64,000 bases of DNA. It comes from Albidovulum sediminis (lineage in GTDB: Bacteria; Pseudomonadota; Alphaproteobacteria; Rhodobacterales; Rhodobacteraceae). Below the pieces are notes generated by a model that was given only the letters and a program-made list of their open reading frames with translations, was not told where the DNA came from and did not search any database. This document shows positions 9,661 to 18,067 of this stretch, in pieces (positions within the stretch are counted from its first letter, which is position 1; each line of letters starts with the position of its first letter). The translations under genes and the position numbers were made by a program. The stretch covers positions 806,001 to 870,000 of the forward strand of contig NZ_JAOCQF010000001.1 of NCBI RefSeq assembly GCF_025380365.1. Direction: 5' to 3'.

Positions 9661-11478
9661 TCAGGCGACCTTCGCCTGGCGCTTGCGCTCGTGCGGGTCG
9701 AGGAAACGCTTGCGCAGCCGCACGATCTTCGGCGTCACCTCCACCAGTTCGTCGTCCTGCACATAGGCGATCGCCTCTTCCAGGCTCATCCGGACCGGCG
9801 GCGTCAGCCGCACCGCCTCGTCCGTGCCGGAGGCGCGGATGTTGGTCAGCTTCTTGCCCTTGAGCGGGTTCACCTCAAGGTCGTTGTCACGCGAATGCTC
9901 GCCGATGATCATGCCCTCGTAGACCTGTTCCTGCGCGCCGATGAAGAGCCGCCCGCGCTCCTCGAGGTTCCAGAGCGCGTAGGCGACAGAGACGCCGGCC
10001 TCCATCGAGATCAGGACGCCCTCGCGCCGGCCCTGGATCGGGCCCTTGTAGGGGGCCCAGCCGTGGAAGATGCGGTTCAGGACGCCGGTGCCGCGGGTGT
10101 CGGTCAGGAACTGCCCGTGATAGCCGATCAGCCCGCGCGAGGGGACATGGGCGACGATCCGGGTCTTGCCGACGCCGGCGGGCCGCATCTCCACCAGGTC
10201 GCCCTTGCGTTCGCCGGTCAGCTTGTCGATCACCGCGCCGGTATATTCGTCGTCGACGTCGATGATGGCTTCCTCGATCGGCTCCAGCCGCTCGGCCCCC
10301 TCCTCGCGCATGATCACCCGCGGGCGGGAGATCGACAGCTCGAACCCCTCGCGGCGCATGTTCTCGATCAGGACGCCCATCTGCAATTCGCCGCGCCCCG
10401 AGACGACGAAGGCCTCGCCCCCCGGCGTGTCTTCGACACGGATCGCCACGTTCATCTCGGCTTCCTTCATCAGCCGTTCACGGATGACGCGGGACTGTAC
10501 CTTGGAGCCGTCGCGCCCGGCAAGCGGGCTGTCGTTGATGCCGAAGGTGACCGAGATGGTCGGCGGGTCGATCGGCTGGGCGGGAAGCGCGGTGTCGACC
10601 TCGGTCGCGCAGAGCGTATCGGCGACGGTCGCCTTCGACATGCCCGCAAGCGTCACGATGTCGCCCGCGTCGGCACTGTCGACGGCGGTCTGGCTGAGGC
10701 CGCGGAAGGCGAGGATCTTGGTGACGCGGAACTGTTCGATCCGCTCGTTCGTGCGCGAGAGCGCCTTGATCGTCTCGCCCACGCGAAGGGTGCCGCTCTC
10801 GACGCGGCCGGTCAGGATGCGGCCGATGAAGGGGTCGGCCGAGAGCGTGGTGGCGAGCATGCGGAACGGCTCGGCCGCGCGCGCGATCTGCTTCGGCGCC
10901 GGGACATGGCGCACGACCATGTCGAAGAGCGCCGCGAGGTCCTTGCGCGGGCCGTCAAGGCTTTCGTCGGCCCAGCCCGACCGGCCCGAGGCGTAGAGAT
11001 GAGGGAAGTCGAGCTGGTCATCGTCGGCGCCGAGGTTGGCGAAGAGGTCGAAGACCTCGTTCAGAGCGCGGTCGGGTTCGGCGTCGGGCTTGTCGACCTT
11101 GTTCAGGACGACGATGGGCCTGAGCCCCAGCGCCAGCGCCTTGGAGGTGACGAATTTCGTCTGTGGCATCGGCCCCTCGGCCGCGTCGACCAGAAGCACG
11201 ACCCCGTCGACCATGTTCAGGATGCGCTCCACCTCGCCGCCGAAGTCGGCGTGGCCCGGCGTGTCGACGATGTTGATGCGCGTGCCCTTCCATTCGACCG
11301 ATGTGCATTTCGCCAGGATGGTGATCCCGCGCTCGCGCTCGATGTCGTTGGAATCCATGGCCCTTTCGGCCACGGCCTGGTTTTCCCGGAACGCGCCGGA
11401 CTGCTTGAGAAGTTCGTCGACAAGCGTGGTCTTGCCATGGTCGACGTGCGCGATGATCGCGATGTTGCGAAGGTCCAT
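9661..11478 (-). CDS. typA: Ribosome-associated GTPase TypA/BipA
   Basis: Translational GTPase involved in ribosome assembly and stress adaptation. The start at 11478 gives [18 protein letters not shown] and 605 aa, the usual BipA length; 29 further codons upstream show no homology. G1 is [10 protein letters not shown]2 lies around [11 protein letters not shown]3 is [12 protein letters not shown] and G4 is VLNKVDK. EF-G-like domains III and V and the BipA-specific C-terminal domain ([15 protein letters not shown], about residue 540) follow. It is downstream of the DUF1194 gene on the same strand with a 93-bp gap. Confidence 0.97.
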   Translation of the reverse strand: MDLRNIAIIAHVDHGKTTLVDELLKQSGAFRENQAVAERAMDSNDIERERGITILAKCTSVEWKGTRINIVDTPGHADFGGEVERILNMVDGVVLLVDAAEGPMPQTKFVTSKALALGLRPIVVLNKVDKPDAEPDRALNEVFDLFANLGADDDQLDFPHLYASGRSGWADESLDGPRKDLAALFDMVVRHVPAPKQIARAAEPFRMLATTLSADPFIGRILTGRVESGTLRVGETIKALSRTNERIEQFRVTKILAFRGLSQTAVDSADAGDIVTLAGMSKATVADTLCATEVDTALPAQPIDPPTISVTFGINDSPLAGRDGSKVQSRVIRERLMKEAEMNVAIRVEDTPGGEAFVVSGRGELQMGVLIENMRREGFELSISRPRVIMREEGAERLEPIEEAIIDVDDEYTGAVIDKLTGERKGDLVEMRPAGVGKTRIVAHVPSRGLIGYHGQFLTDTRGTGVLNRIFHGWAPYKGPIQGRREGVLISMEAGVSVAYALWNLEERGRLFIGAQEQVYEGMIIGEHSRDNDLEVNPLKGKKLTNIRASGTDEAVRLTPPVRMSLEEAIAYVQDDELVEVTPKIVRLRKRFLDPHERKRQAKVA

Positions 11479-11571
11479 AAGTCCGCCTTGATCCTGAGGT
11501 TGGCGCCCCGATAGAGGAAATCGGAGGCAAAGGCTAGGCCCCCGGGGCGGTCGGGCCCCAATCATGGCGGT

Positions 11572-12228
11572 TCAGCCGATCGGGCGGCCGATCTCGCGCA
11601 GGATCTTGGCCCGGATCGCCTGCGGATAGTCGACATGCCCGCTGACGGCCATCACGAAGCCGCCGGGGCTGATGACGAAGCGCTGGTAGAAGACGGTGAT
11701 CGAGATGCCGATGCTTTCGATCGCCAGCGCGTTGATCTCGATCCCCGCCGCCAGCGCGCGCGTCCGGAAGGGCGCAAGCGGCAGCCCCGCGTTCTGCGCG
11801 CCGTCGCCCGAGATGTCGATCACCCGGCGCCGGCAATCGGCGACGGGGCCGAAGCGGTCGGCGGCAAAGCCCAGCGCCTCGCCCACCGCGGTGTCGGCGC
11901 CGGCATAGGCGCGGGGCAGGGCGCGCACCTCCTCGGCCAAGGCCAGCGCGTCGGCGGGGCTGTCGATGGCGCGCCAGTCGAGGCTCAGCGCCTGCATCCC
12001 CCCGGCCGACCATTGCATCAGCGCGATGCGGGCGCGGGCCTCGGCCAGCGCCTCGGCCACCTCGGGGTCGGCCAGCGCGTTCGCCGTCCCCTCCATCTGG
12101 ATGCGGTATTCGCCCCCGTCGATGGAGCCCGAGACGTCGACCGAGAGCATCAGCGCGACATCGCAGGCCCGCGCGGCGGGCGCGGCAAGGGTCATGGCAA
12201 GAAGGCAAAGGCTGCGCAGGGGGGTCAT
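11572..12228 (-). CDS. Secreted DUF1194 (vWFA-like) protein
   Basis: 218 aa with a Sec signal peptide (LRSLCLLAMTLAAPAARA, cleaved before CDVALML). The mature part has a von Willebrand A-like fold. MLSVDVSGSIDGGEY is a MIDAS-type DxSxS motif, and VIDISGDGAQN and YAGADTAVGEAL follow, matching DUF1194. Expected to be periplasmic and metal-binding; the ligand is unknown. It sits between typA and the SnoaL-like gene on the same strand and may share a transcript with typA. Confidence 0.85.
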   Translation of the reverse strand: MTPLRSLCLLAMTLAAPAARACDVALMLSVDVSGSIDGGEYRIQMEGTANALADPEVAEALAEARARIALMQWSAGGMQALSLDWRAIDSPADALALAEEVRALPRAYAGADTAVGEALGFAADRFGPVADCRRRVIDISGDGAQNAGLPLAPFRTRALAAGIEINALAIESIGISITVFYQRFVISPGGFVMAVSGHVDYPQAIRAKILREIGRPIG

Positions 12229-12297
12229 GGGCCGATCATGGCGCGCGTCCTGCCGCCGGGCAAGCCGCCTCCGCGTATCCCCCCCAGCCCATCCCCC

Positions 12298-12723
12298 TCA
12301 GCCCATCCGTTCGCCCGACAGCAGCAGCAGGAACGCATCCTCGGGCAGAAGCCCCGCCTGCTGGAAGAAGGTGAGGAAGTCGAAGGCGTTGTAGGCCTCG
12401 GTGATCCTGCCGCCCTCGATCCGCATCATCACCTGGCCCGCCGCCGTCACCGGGCGCATGCTTTCGGCCGTCAGCGCGTGGACCGAGATCTGCGCCCAGA
12501 GCCAGTCGCCCATCTCCATCGAGCGGTCGATGCGGATGTCGAGGTTGCGGACGAGGGCGAGAAGCGCGGGCACCAGCGCCTTGAAGTCCTCCGGCCCCAC
12601 CTGGCCGTCGGGCATCAGCCCATCGGCGCCGGTGCGCGGCGCGAAGTAGCGGTCGACGGCGTCAAGGTCAGCCTCGATCCAGACCTGCCTGTACCAGTCC
12701 TCAAGCAGCCTGAGCTTCGACAT
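12298..12723 (-). CDS. SnoaL-like NTF2-fold protein
   Basis: 141-aa single-domain protein starting MSKLRLLEDWYRQVW at 12723. The pattern WIEADLDAVDRYFAP, a central ALVRNLDIRIDRSMEMGDW strand pair and the C-terminal GGRITEAYNAFDFLTFFQQAGLL matches SnoaL/ester-cyclase-like NTF2-fold proteins. Such proteins range from polyketide cyclases to non-catalytic ligand binders, so I give no reaction. It stands about 70 bp after the ssrA 3' end, on the same strand. Confidence 0.75.
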   Translation of the reverse strand: MSKLRLLEDWYRQVWIEADLDAVDRYFAPRTGADGLMPDGQVGPEDFKALVPALLALVRNLDIRIDRSMEMGDWLWAQISVHALTAESMRPVTAAGQVMMRIEGGRITEAYNAFDFLTFFQQAGLLPEDAFLLLLSGERMG

Positions 12724-12789
12724 CGCGTCTTCCCTGTCCGCTTCCGCTGGGGCAAGCCTAGGGTGGCCGGGTTGACGAAGGGTAAAGGG

Positions 12790-13104
12790 GTGCAGGCTTC
12801 TGTTGCCAGGTGCCTGCGGACCCCGCCTCACGCGGCTAAGCGTGAGGACTTGGTTTCGGCGACCCGAACTGCTTACGCAGCCAGAGCCATTGCCGGAGCA
12901 CGGTTGTTATTGGCAACTGTACTTTGCGGACCGATAACGGTGGCACCCCGCCGGGACAAAGCAAACCCCTTTAGGCGTTCGTCGATCCTGTTTCGGCCCC
13001 ATGTCCCGCCAATACGGGGTCTGGTGGAGCCGCCGGGTACCGCCCCCGGGTCCGATCCGATTATTACGAGCGCGTTTATGTCCATAGTCCGGGCGAACCC
13101 GGAC
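12790..13104 (-). ncRNA. ssrA: Transfer-messenger RNA, circularly permuted two-piece type
   Basis: Rescues stalled ribosomes. On the minus strand the acceptor piece comes first and ends at 13022 in CGGCTCCACCA. A 21-nt intervening segment (13001-13021) follows, then the coding piece starts at 13000 with GGGGCCGAAACAGGATCGAC, the tmRNA 5' signature. The GGGGCCG and CGGCTCC strands pair as an acceptor stem with a G3-U70 wobble, the alanine identity element. The tag frame lies at 12914-12873. A stem at 12792-12817 closes the 3' end. This order (3' half before 5' half) is the alphaproteobacterial permuted form. The outer ends (13104 and 12790) are estimates. The region between SnoaL and BKACE holds nothing else but promoters. 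Confidence 0.93.
12873..12914 (-). other. tmRNA proteolysis-tag reading frame
   Basis: GCC at 12914-12912 is the resume codon. The frame encodes ANNNRAPAMALAA and ends in TAA (12875-12873). The hydrophobic ALAA terminus is the usual ClpXP degron. Confidence 0.9.
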
Positions 13105-13110
13105 AGGCCG

Positions 13111-13139
13111 AATATAGGGCGCGACCGCCGCCGCCGCAA
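13111..13139 (-). promoter_or_regulatory. Promoter of ssrA
   Basis: On the minus strand, -35 TTGCGG (13139-13134), a 17-bp spacer and -10 TATATT (13116-13111). Transcription would begin near 13104, just before a 7-bp hairpin with a UUCG loop (13104-13087) that opens the precursor. Confidence 0.6.
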
Positions 13140-13248
13140 GGCGCTCTGCGGAGGGCGAGGAGTTTCGCAAAGAGAAAACATCGCTTCGCATCAGGCAAAG
13201 AAACGCCCCCCGGCGCGGATATAGTCTTCCAAACCACGGAGGAATCTC

Positions 13249-14166
13249 ATGCCGCTTTCCATGAATCGCGAGGTCTTCATCACCTGCGCCATTACCGGCT
13301 CCGGCGCGACGCAGGACCGCAGCCCGCATGTCCCGCGCAGCCCCGAGCAGATCGCGAATTCCGCGATCGACGCGGCGAAGGCCGGGGCGGCCATCGTCCA
13401 TTGTCACGTCCGCGACCCCGAGACCGGCAAGCCCTCGCGCCGGGTCGATCTGTACCGCGAGGTGACCGAGCGCATCCGCGAGGCGAACGTGGACGTGGTG
13501 CTGAACCTGACGGCGGGCATGGGCGGCGACATCGTCTTTGGCCCGACCGAGAACCCGATGCAGCTGAACCGGACCGCCACCGACATGGTCGGCGCCTCGG
13601 AACGGGTGGAGCATGTCGCCGAATGCCTGCCGGAGATCTGCACCCTCGACTGCGGCACGATGAACTTCGCCGAGGCCGATTACGTGATGACCAACACGCC
13701 CGGCATGCTGCAGGCAATGGGCCGGATGATGACCGCGCTTGGGGTCAAACCCGAGATCGAGGCCTTCGACACTGGCCACCTTTGGTACGCCAAGCAACTG
13801 GTCGAGGACGGCATCCTGACCGGCCCCGCGCTGGTGCAGCTCTGCATGGGCGTGCCCTGGGGGGCGCCGGACGACCTCAACACCTTCATGGCGATGGTCA
13901 ACAACGTGCCGAAGGACTGGACCTTCTCGGCCTTCGCGCTGGGGCGCAACCAGATGGCCTATGTCGCGGCCGCGGTGCTGGCCGGCGGCAACGTGCGGGT
14001 GGGGCTTGAGGACAACCTCTGGCTTGGCAAGGGGCAACTGGCGACCAACGCCCAGCTTGTCGAACGCGCGGTGACGATCATCGAGAACATGGGCGCGCGG
14101 GTCATCGGACCGGATGAGGTGCGCGCAAAGCTTGGCCTGACCAAGCGCGCGCCGCGGGCGAAGTGA
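13249..14166 (+). CDS. BKACE-family beta-keto acid cleavage enzyme (probable 3-dehydrocarnitine cleavage)
   Basis: 305-aa DUF849/BKACE TIM-barrel enzyme. The family uses Zn2+ to condense a beta-keto acid with acetyl-CoA, giving acetoacetate and a new acyl-CoA. Visible features are the metal-binding HCHVRDPETG near residues 49-58, LNLTAGMGGD, and the C-terminal NVRVGLEDNLWLGKGQLATN. The next gene is a carnitine dehydrogenase fused to a thioesterase, so the likely substrate is 3-dehydrocarnitine, with betainyl-CoA and acetoacetate as products. The ATG at 13249 follows GGAGG; a -10-like TATAGT lies upstream, divergent from ssrA. Family assignment is firm; substrate is inferred from context. Confidence 0.88.
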   Translation: MPLSMNREVFITCAITGSGATQDRSPHVPRSPEQIANSAIDAAKAGAAIVHCHVRDPETGKPSRRVDLYREVTERIREANVDVVLNLTAGMGGDIVFGPTENPMQLNRTATDMVGASERVEHVAECLPEICTLDCGTMNFAEADYVMTNTPGMLQAMGRMMTALGVKPEIEAFDTGHLWYAKQLVEDGILTGPALVQLCMGVPWGAPDDLNTFMAMVNNVPKDWTFSAFALGRNQMAYVAAAVLAGGNVRVGLEDNLWLGKGQLATNAQLVERAVTIIENMGARVIGPDEVRAKLGLTKRAPRAK

Positions 14167-14195
14167 CCGGGCGAAGCAGGGACCAACGGGAGAGC

Positions 14196-15662
14196 ATGAG
14201 AATGGCGCGCAAGGCGGCGATTATCGGGGGCGGGGTCATCGGCGGCGGCTGGGCCGCGCGGTTCCTTCTGAACGGCTGGGACGTGGCGGTGTTCGACCCC
14301 GACCCGCAGGCCGAACGCAAGATCGGCGAGGTCATGGCCAACGCCCGCGCGGCGCTTCCCGCGCTTTCGGACGTGCCGATGCCGGCGGAGGGGCGGATCA
14401 CCTTCTGCGGCACCCTCACCGAGGCGGTGGAAGGCGCGGACTACATCCAGGAATCCGTCTCCGAACGGCTGGACCTGAAGCACCGCGTCTTCGCGCAGAT
14501 TCAGCAGGCGAGCCATGGGGTGCCCATCGGCTCCTCCACCTCGGGCTTCAAGCCGTCGGAATTGCAGGAAAACGCCGCCGACCCTTCGGTGATCTTCGTC
14601 GCCCACCCGTTCAACCCGGTCTACCTTCTGCCGCTGGCCGAGGTGGTGCCGAGCGCGAGGTCGGACGCGAAGGTGATTGAAAAGGCGAAGGAAATCCTGC
14701 GTGAGATCGGGATGTTCCCGCTCCACGTCCGGAAGGAGATCGACGCCCATATCGCCGACCGCTTCCTTGAAGCCGTGTGGCGCGAGGCGCTGTGGCTGGT
14801 CAAGGACGGCGTCGCCACGACCGAGGAGATCGACGAGGCGATCCGCATGGGCTTCGGCCTGCGCTGGGGCCAGATGGGACTGTTCGAGACCTACCGGATC
14901 GCTGGCGGCGAGGCGGGGATGAAGCACTTCCTCGCGCAGTTCGGCCCCTGCCTGACCTGGCCCTGGACCAAGCTGATGGACGTGCCGGAGTTCAACGACG
15001 AACTGGTGGACCTGATCGCCGGGCAGTCGGACGCGCAGTCGGGCAAGTATTCGATCCGCGAACTGGAACGCATCCGCGACCAGAACCTGATCGGCTTCAT
15101 GCGCGCGCTGAAGGACCGCAACTGGGGCGCGGGCAAGGTGCTGCTGGAGCATGACGAACGCCGCCGCGCGACCTTCCACGACGCGGGCGCCGCGGCGACG
15201 GGCGCGCCCCTGGTCCTTGCCAACATGCAGGTGCTGCCGGGCTGGATCGACTACAACGGCCACATGACCGAAAGCCGCTACCTCTTCGCCGCGTCGGAGA
15301 CATCGGACGCCTTCCTGCGGCTGATCGGCGCCGGGATGGACTATGTCGCGGCGGGGCACAGCTATTACACCGCCGAGACGCATATCATGCACCTGGGCGA
15401 GGCAAAGCTGGGCGACCGGCTGACCGGCACGCTGCAGGTGCTGGGCGTGGACGAAAAGCGCATCCATGCCTTCATCCGCATCCAGCGGGGCGATACGGTG
15501 GTGGCCAGCCTCGAACAGATGTTCCTGCACGTGGACATGAAGGTCGGCAAGGCCTGTCCGGCCGCGCCCGAGGTTCTGGCCCGGCTGAATCCGATCGCGC
15601 AGGCGCACGCGGGGCTGCCGCGGCCGGATGCGGCGGGCCGTCACGTCGGTCAGCGGAAGTGA
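14196..15662 (+). CDS. lcdH: L-carnitine 3-dehydrogenase fused to betainyl-CoA thioesterase
   Basis: 488-aa fusion. Residues about 1-320 are a 3-hydroxyacyl-CoA-dehydrogenase-like NAD enzyme: Rossmann IIGGGVIGGGWAARF at the N terminus, then VFDPDP, ESVSERLDLKHRVF, SSTSGFKPSEL and HPFNPVYLLPLAEVV. This matches carnitine 3-dehydrogenase. Residues about 345-470 are a 4HBT-type hotdog domain with WIDYNGHMTESRY, as in betainyl-CoA thioesterase. Together with the BKACE gene the pathway is carnitine, 3-dehydrocarnitine, betainyl-CoA, glycine betaine. The start is ATG 14196, 3 nt after GGGAG; ATG 14202 is also possible. It overlaps the next gene by 4 bp. Confidence 0.9.
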   Translation: MRMARKAAIIGGGVIGGGWAARFLLNGWDVAVFDPDPQAERKIGEVMANARAALPALSDVPMPAEGRITFCGTLTEAVEGADYIQESVSERLDLKHRVFAQIQQASHGVPIGSSTSGFKPSELQENAADPSVIFVAHPFNPVYLLPLAEVVPSARSDAKVIEKAKEILREIGMFPLHVRKEIDAHIADRFLEAVWREALWLVKDGVATTEEIDEAIRMGFGLRWGQMGLFETYRIAGGEAGMKHFLAQFGPCLTWPWTKLMDVPEFNDELVDLIAGQSDAQSGKYSIRELERIRDQNLIGFMRALKDRNWGAGKVLLEHDERRRATFHDAGAAATGAPLVLANMQVLPGWIDYNGHMTESRYLFAASETSDAFLRLIGAGMDYVAAGHSYYTAETHIMHLGEAKLGDRLTGTLQVLGVDEKRIHAFIRIQRGDTVVASLEQMFLHVDMKVGKACPAAPEVLARLNPIAQAHAGLPRPDAAGRHVGQRK

Positions 15663-16420
15663 GCGCGCGGGTCGTGATCACGGCCGGCGCCTCGGGCATC
15701 GGCCTTGCCATGGCGCGCGCCTTCGCGGCGCGGGGCGACCGGGTCTGGGTGACGGACGTGGACGCCGGCGCGGTGGCGGCGGTGCCCGAAGGCATCCGGG
15801 CCTCGCACGTCGACGCCGCCGACGAGGCGCAGATGGCGGCCTTCTTCGCCGAGGTCGGCGCGGCCTGGGGCGGGCTTGACGTGCTGTGCGCCAATGCCGG
15901 GATCAAGGGGCCGACCGCCGCGATCGAGGACATGGACCTGGCCGAATGGCACGGCTGCCTCGCCGTCAACCTCGACGGGGCGATGCTGGCGGCCAAGTAC
16001 GCGACCCCCTTCCTGAAGGCGCAGGGGGCGGGGGTGATGCTTTTCACCTCCTCGACCTCGGGCCTTTACGGCACCCCCTTCCGCGCGCCCTACGTGGCGG
16101 CGAAATGGGCGGTGATCGGGTTGATGAAGACGGTGGCGATGGAGCTTGGCCCCTTCGGCATCCGCGCCAACGCGATCTGCCCCGGATCGGTCAACGGCCC
16201 CCGCATCGACCGCGTGATCGCGGCCGAGGCCGAGGCGAAGGGCATGACGGCGGAGGCGGTGCGCGCTGGCTATGCCGGGGGCACGGCCCTTGGCCGGCTG
16301 TCGGACGCCGAGGACATCGCCGCGATGGCCGTCTTCCTCGCCTCGGACGGGGCGCGGATGGTGTCGGGGCAGGCGATCACCGTCGACGGTTTCACCATCA
16401 ACCCGGACCCCAAGGTATGA
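15659..16420 (+). CDS. Short-chain dehydrogenase/reductase
   Basis: 253-aa classical SDR. The cofactor motif is TAGASGIGLAMARAF, followed by NAG in CANAGIKGP, Ser in FTSSTSG, and the catalytic YVAAK. The C-terminal SGQAITVDGFTINPDP is typical. An Asp after beta-2 (VTDVDAG) suggests NAD(H) preference. It starts at a GTG overlapping the lcdH stop codon, so it is the third gene of the carnitine operon. The substrate is not evident; carnitine oxidation is already covered by lcdH. It converges on betC. Confidence 0.88.
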   Translation: MSARVVITAGASGIGLAMARAFAARGDRVWVTDVDAGAVAAVPEGIRASHVDAADEAQMAAFFAEVGAAWGGLDVLCANAGIKGPTAAIEDMDLAEWHGCLAVNLDGAMLAAKYATPFLKAQGAGVMLFTSSTSGLYGTPFRAPYVAAKWAVIGLMKTVAMELGPFGIRANAICPGSVNGPRIDRVIAAEAEAKGMTAEAVRAGYAGGTALGRLSDAEDIAAMAVFLASDGARMVSGQAITVDGFTINPDPKV

Positions 16421-16464
16421 GGGCTGCGCCCGCGCAGGCCGGAATGTGCCGCGGGCGCGGGCGG

Positions 16465-17973
16465 TCACTCTCCGCGCGGGAAGCGTTTGGAGCCTTCGAG
16501 GTCGTTCAGGTCCATGTGGTTGCGCATGTAGCGTTCCGAGGCGGCGCGCAGCGGCTGGTAATCCCAGGGGAAGTAGCTGCCGTTCCTGAGCGCCTCGTAG
16601 ACCACCCAGCGCCGCGCCTGGCTTTGCCGCACCTCGGCGTCGAAGCGGGCAAGGTCCCAGCGCGCCTCGGACTTCACCTTCAGCGCGCTGAGCGTGCCCG
16701 CATGCGCCGGGTCGCCGGCAAGGTTGCGCAGTTCGTGCGGATCGGCCTCGAGGTCGAAAAGCTGGTCGGGGTCAAGCGCACAGCGGTTGTATTTCCAGCG
16801 CCCGTAGCGCAGCGAGACGAGCGGCGCATAGGACGCCTCGGCGGCGTATTCCATGCAGACCGGCGCGGTCCGTTCCGCCCCGCGCGCCAGCGGCAGCAGG
16901 CTTTCGCCGTCGGTCCAGGGCATCACCTCGTCCATGCTGACGCCGGCGAGGTCGCAGAGCGTGGGCGTCACGTCGATGGTGGAGACGGGCGCGTCGATGC
17001 GCTGCGGTGCCAGCCCCGGCGCGGCGATCATCAGGGGCACGCGGGCGGAGCCTTCGTAGAAGTTCATCTTGTACCAGAGCCCGCGCTCGCCCAGCATGTC
17101 GCCGTGGTCGGAGACGAAGACCACGACCGCCTCCTGCCGGGTCGCCTCCAGCACCGCCATCAGCCCGGCGATCTTGTCGTCGAGGTAGGAGATATTGGCG
17201 AAGTAGGCCCGGCGGGAGCGGCGGATGTCATCCTCGGTCACGGTGAAGTTGCGCCAGTCGTTGGCGTCGAAGATGCGCTGCGCATGGGCGTCGTGCGCCT
17301 CATAGGGCATCGCCGGAACCTCGGGCAGGAGGTGTTCGCAGCCCTCGTAAAGATCCCAGTACTTGCGCCGCGCGACGTAGGGATCGTGCGGGTGGGTGAA
17401 GCTGACCGTCAGGCACCAGGGGCGGGGGTCGGCGCCGCGGGCGAGGTCGTAGATCTTCTGCTCGGCGTTGAAGGCCACCTCGTCGTCGTATTCCATCTGG
17501 TTGGTGATCTCTGCCACGCCCGCGCCGGTGACCGAGCCCATGTTGTGATACCACCAGTCGATGCGCTCCCCCGGCTTGCGGTAGTCGGGGGTCCAGCCGA
17601 AGTCGGCGGGGTAGATGTCGGTCGTCAGCCGCTCCTCGAAGCCGTGCAGCTGGTCGGGGCCGACGAAATGCATCTTGCCCGACAGGCAGGTCTGGTATCC
17701 CGCCCGGCGCAGGTGATGGGCGAAGGTCGGGATGTCGGAGGCGAATTCGGCGGCGTTGTCGTAGACGCGCGTGCGCGAGGGCAGTTGCCCGGTCATGAAC
17801 GACGCCCGCCCCGGCGCGCAGAGCGGCGAGGCGGTGTAGGTGTTGGCAAAGCGGACCGAGCGCGCGGCCAGCGCCTTCAGCGCAGGGGCATGCAACCAGT
17901 CGGCGGGACCATCGGGAAAGAGCGTCCCGTTCAACTGGTCGACCATCACGATCAGGATGTTGGGCAAGGTCAT
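16465..17973 (-). CDS. betC: Choline-sulfatase BetC
   Basis: 502-aa type I sulfatase hydrolysing choline-O-sulfate to choline and sulfate. The formylglycine motif CAPGR starts at Cys52 (C-x-P-x-R, so activation by an FGE-type system is needed). Metal ligands lie in IVMVDQLNG and FVSDHGDMLGERG. Long segments such as DQLHGFEERLTTDIYPADF and the ERYMRNHMDLNDLEGSKR tail are characteristic of BetC rather than generic sulfatases. The start at 17973 follows GAGGA; a longer form from 18003 is possible. It is divergent from a LysR gene over 94 bp. The product choline can be oxidised to betaine, the same end product as the carnitine operon on its other side. No betA/betB is in the window. Confidence 0.95.
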   Translation of the reverse strand: MTLPNILIVMVDQLNGTLFPDGPADWLHAPALKALAARSVRFANTYTASPLCAPGRASFMTGQLPSRTRVYDNAAEFASDIPTFAHHLRRAGYQTCLSGKMHFVGPDQLHGFEERLTTDIYPADFGWTPDYRKPGERIDWWYHNMGSVTGAGVAEITNQMEYDDEVAFNAEQKIYDLARGADPRPWCLTVSFTHPHDPYVARRKYWDLYEGCEHLLPEVPAMPYEAHDAHAQRIFDANDWRNFTVTEDDIRRSRRAYFANISYLDDKIAGLMAVLEATRQEAVVVFVSDHGDMLGERGLWYKMNFYEGSARVPLMIAAPGLAPQRIDAPVSTIDVTPTLCDLAGVSMDEVMPWTDGESLLPLARGAERTAPVCMEYAAEASYAPLVSLRYGRWKYNRCALDPDQLFDLEADPHELRNLAGDPAHAGTLSALKVKSEARWDLARFDAEVRQSQARRWVVYEALRNGSYFPWDYQPLRAASERYMRNHMDLNDLEGSKRFPRGE

Positions 17974-18067
17974 CGCGTCCTCGTATTTTACTGGCAATGT
18001 CATTCAAACAGAATATGCTGGAGTGCGAAAAGGTACAGAATTTCTATTGGGGACATAAACCAGATTT
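17974..18067. promoter_or_regulatory. Divergent betC/lysR control region
   Basis: A 94-bp AT-rich island. It contains GTATTTTA (17983-17990), then a -35-like CTGGCA (17991-17996), 17 bp and TATGCT directed at the LysR gene. The same GTATTTT word lies before both binding-protein genes at 21031 and 22773. This is a likely LysR-controlled bidirectional promoter. Confidence 0.5.

Noticed and set aside
13087-13104. Perfect hairpin as an independent terminator
   Set aside because: It lies at the predicted 5' end of the ssrA precursor and has no T tract on either strand.
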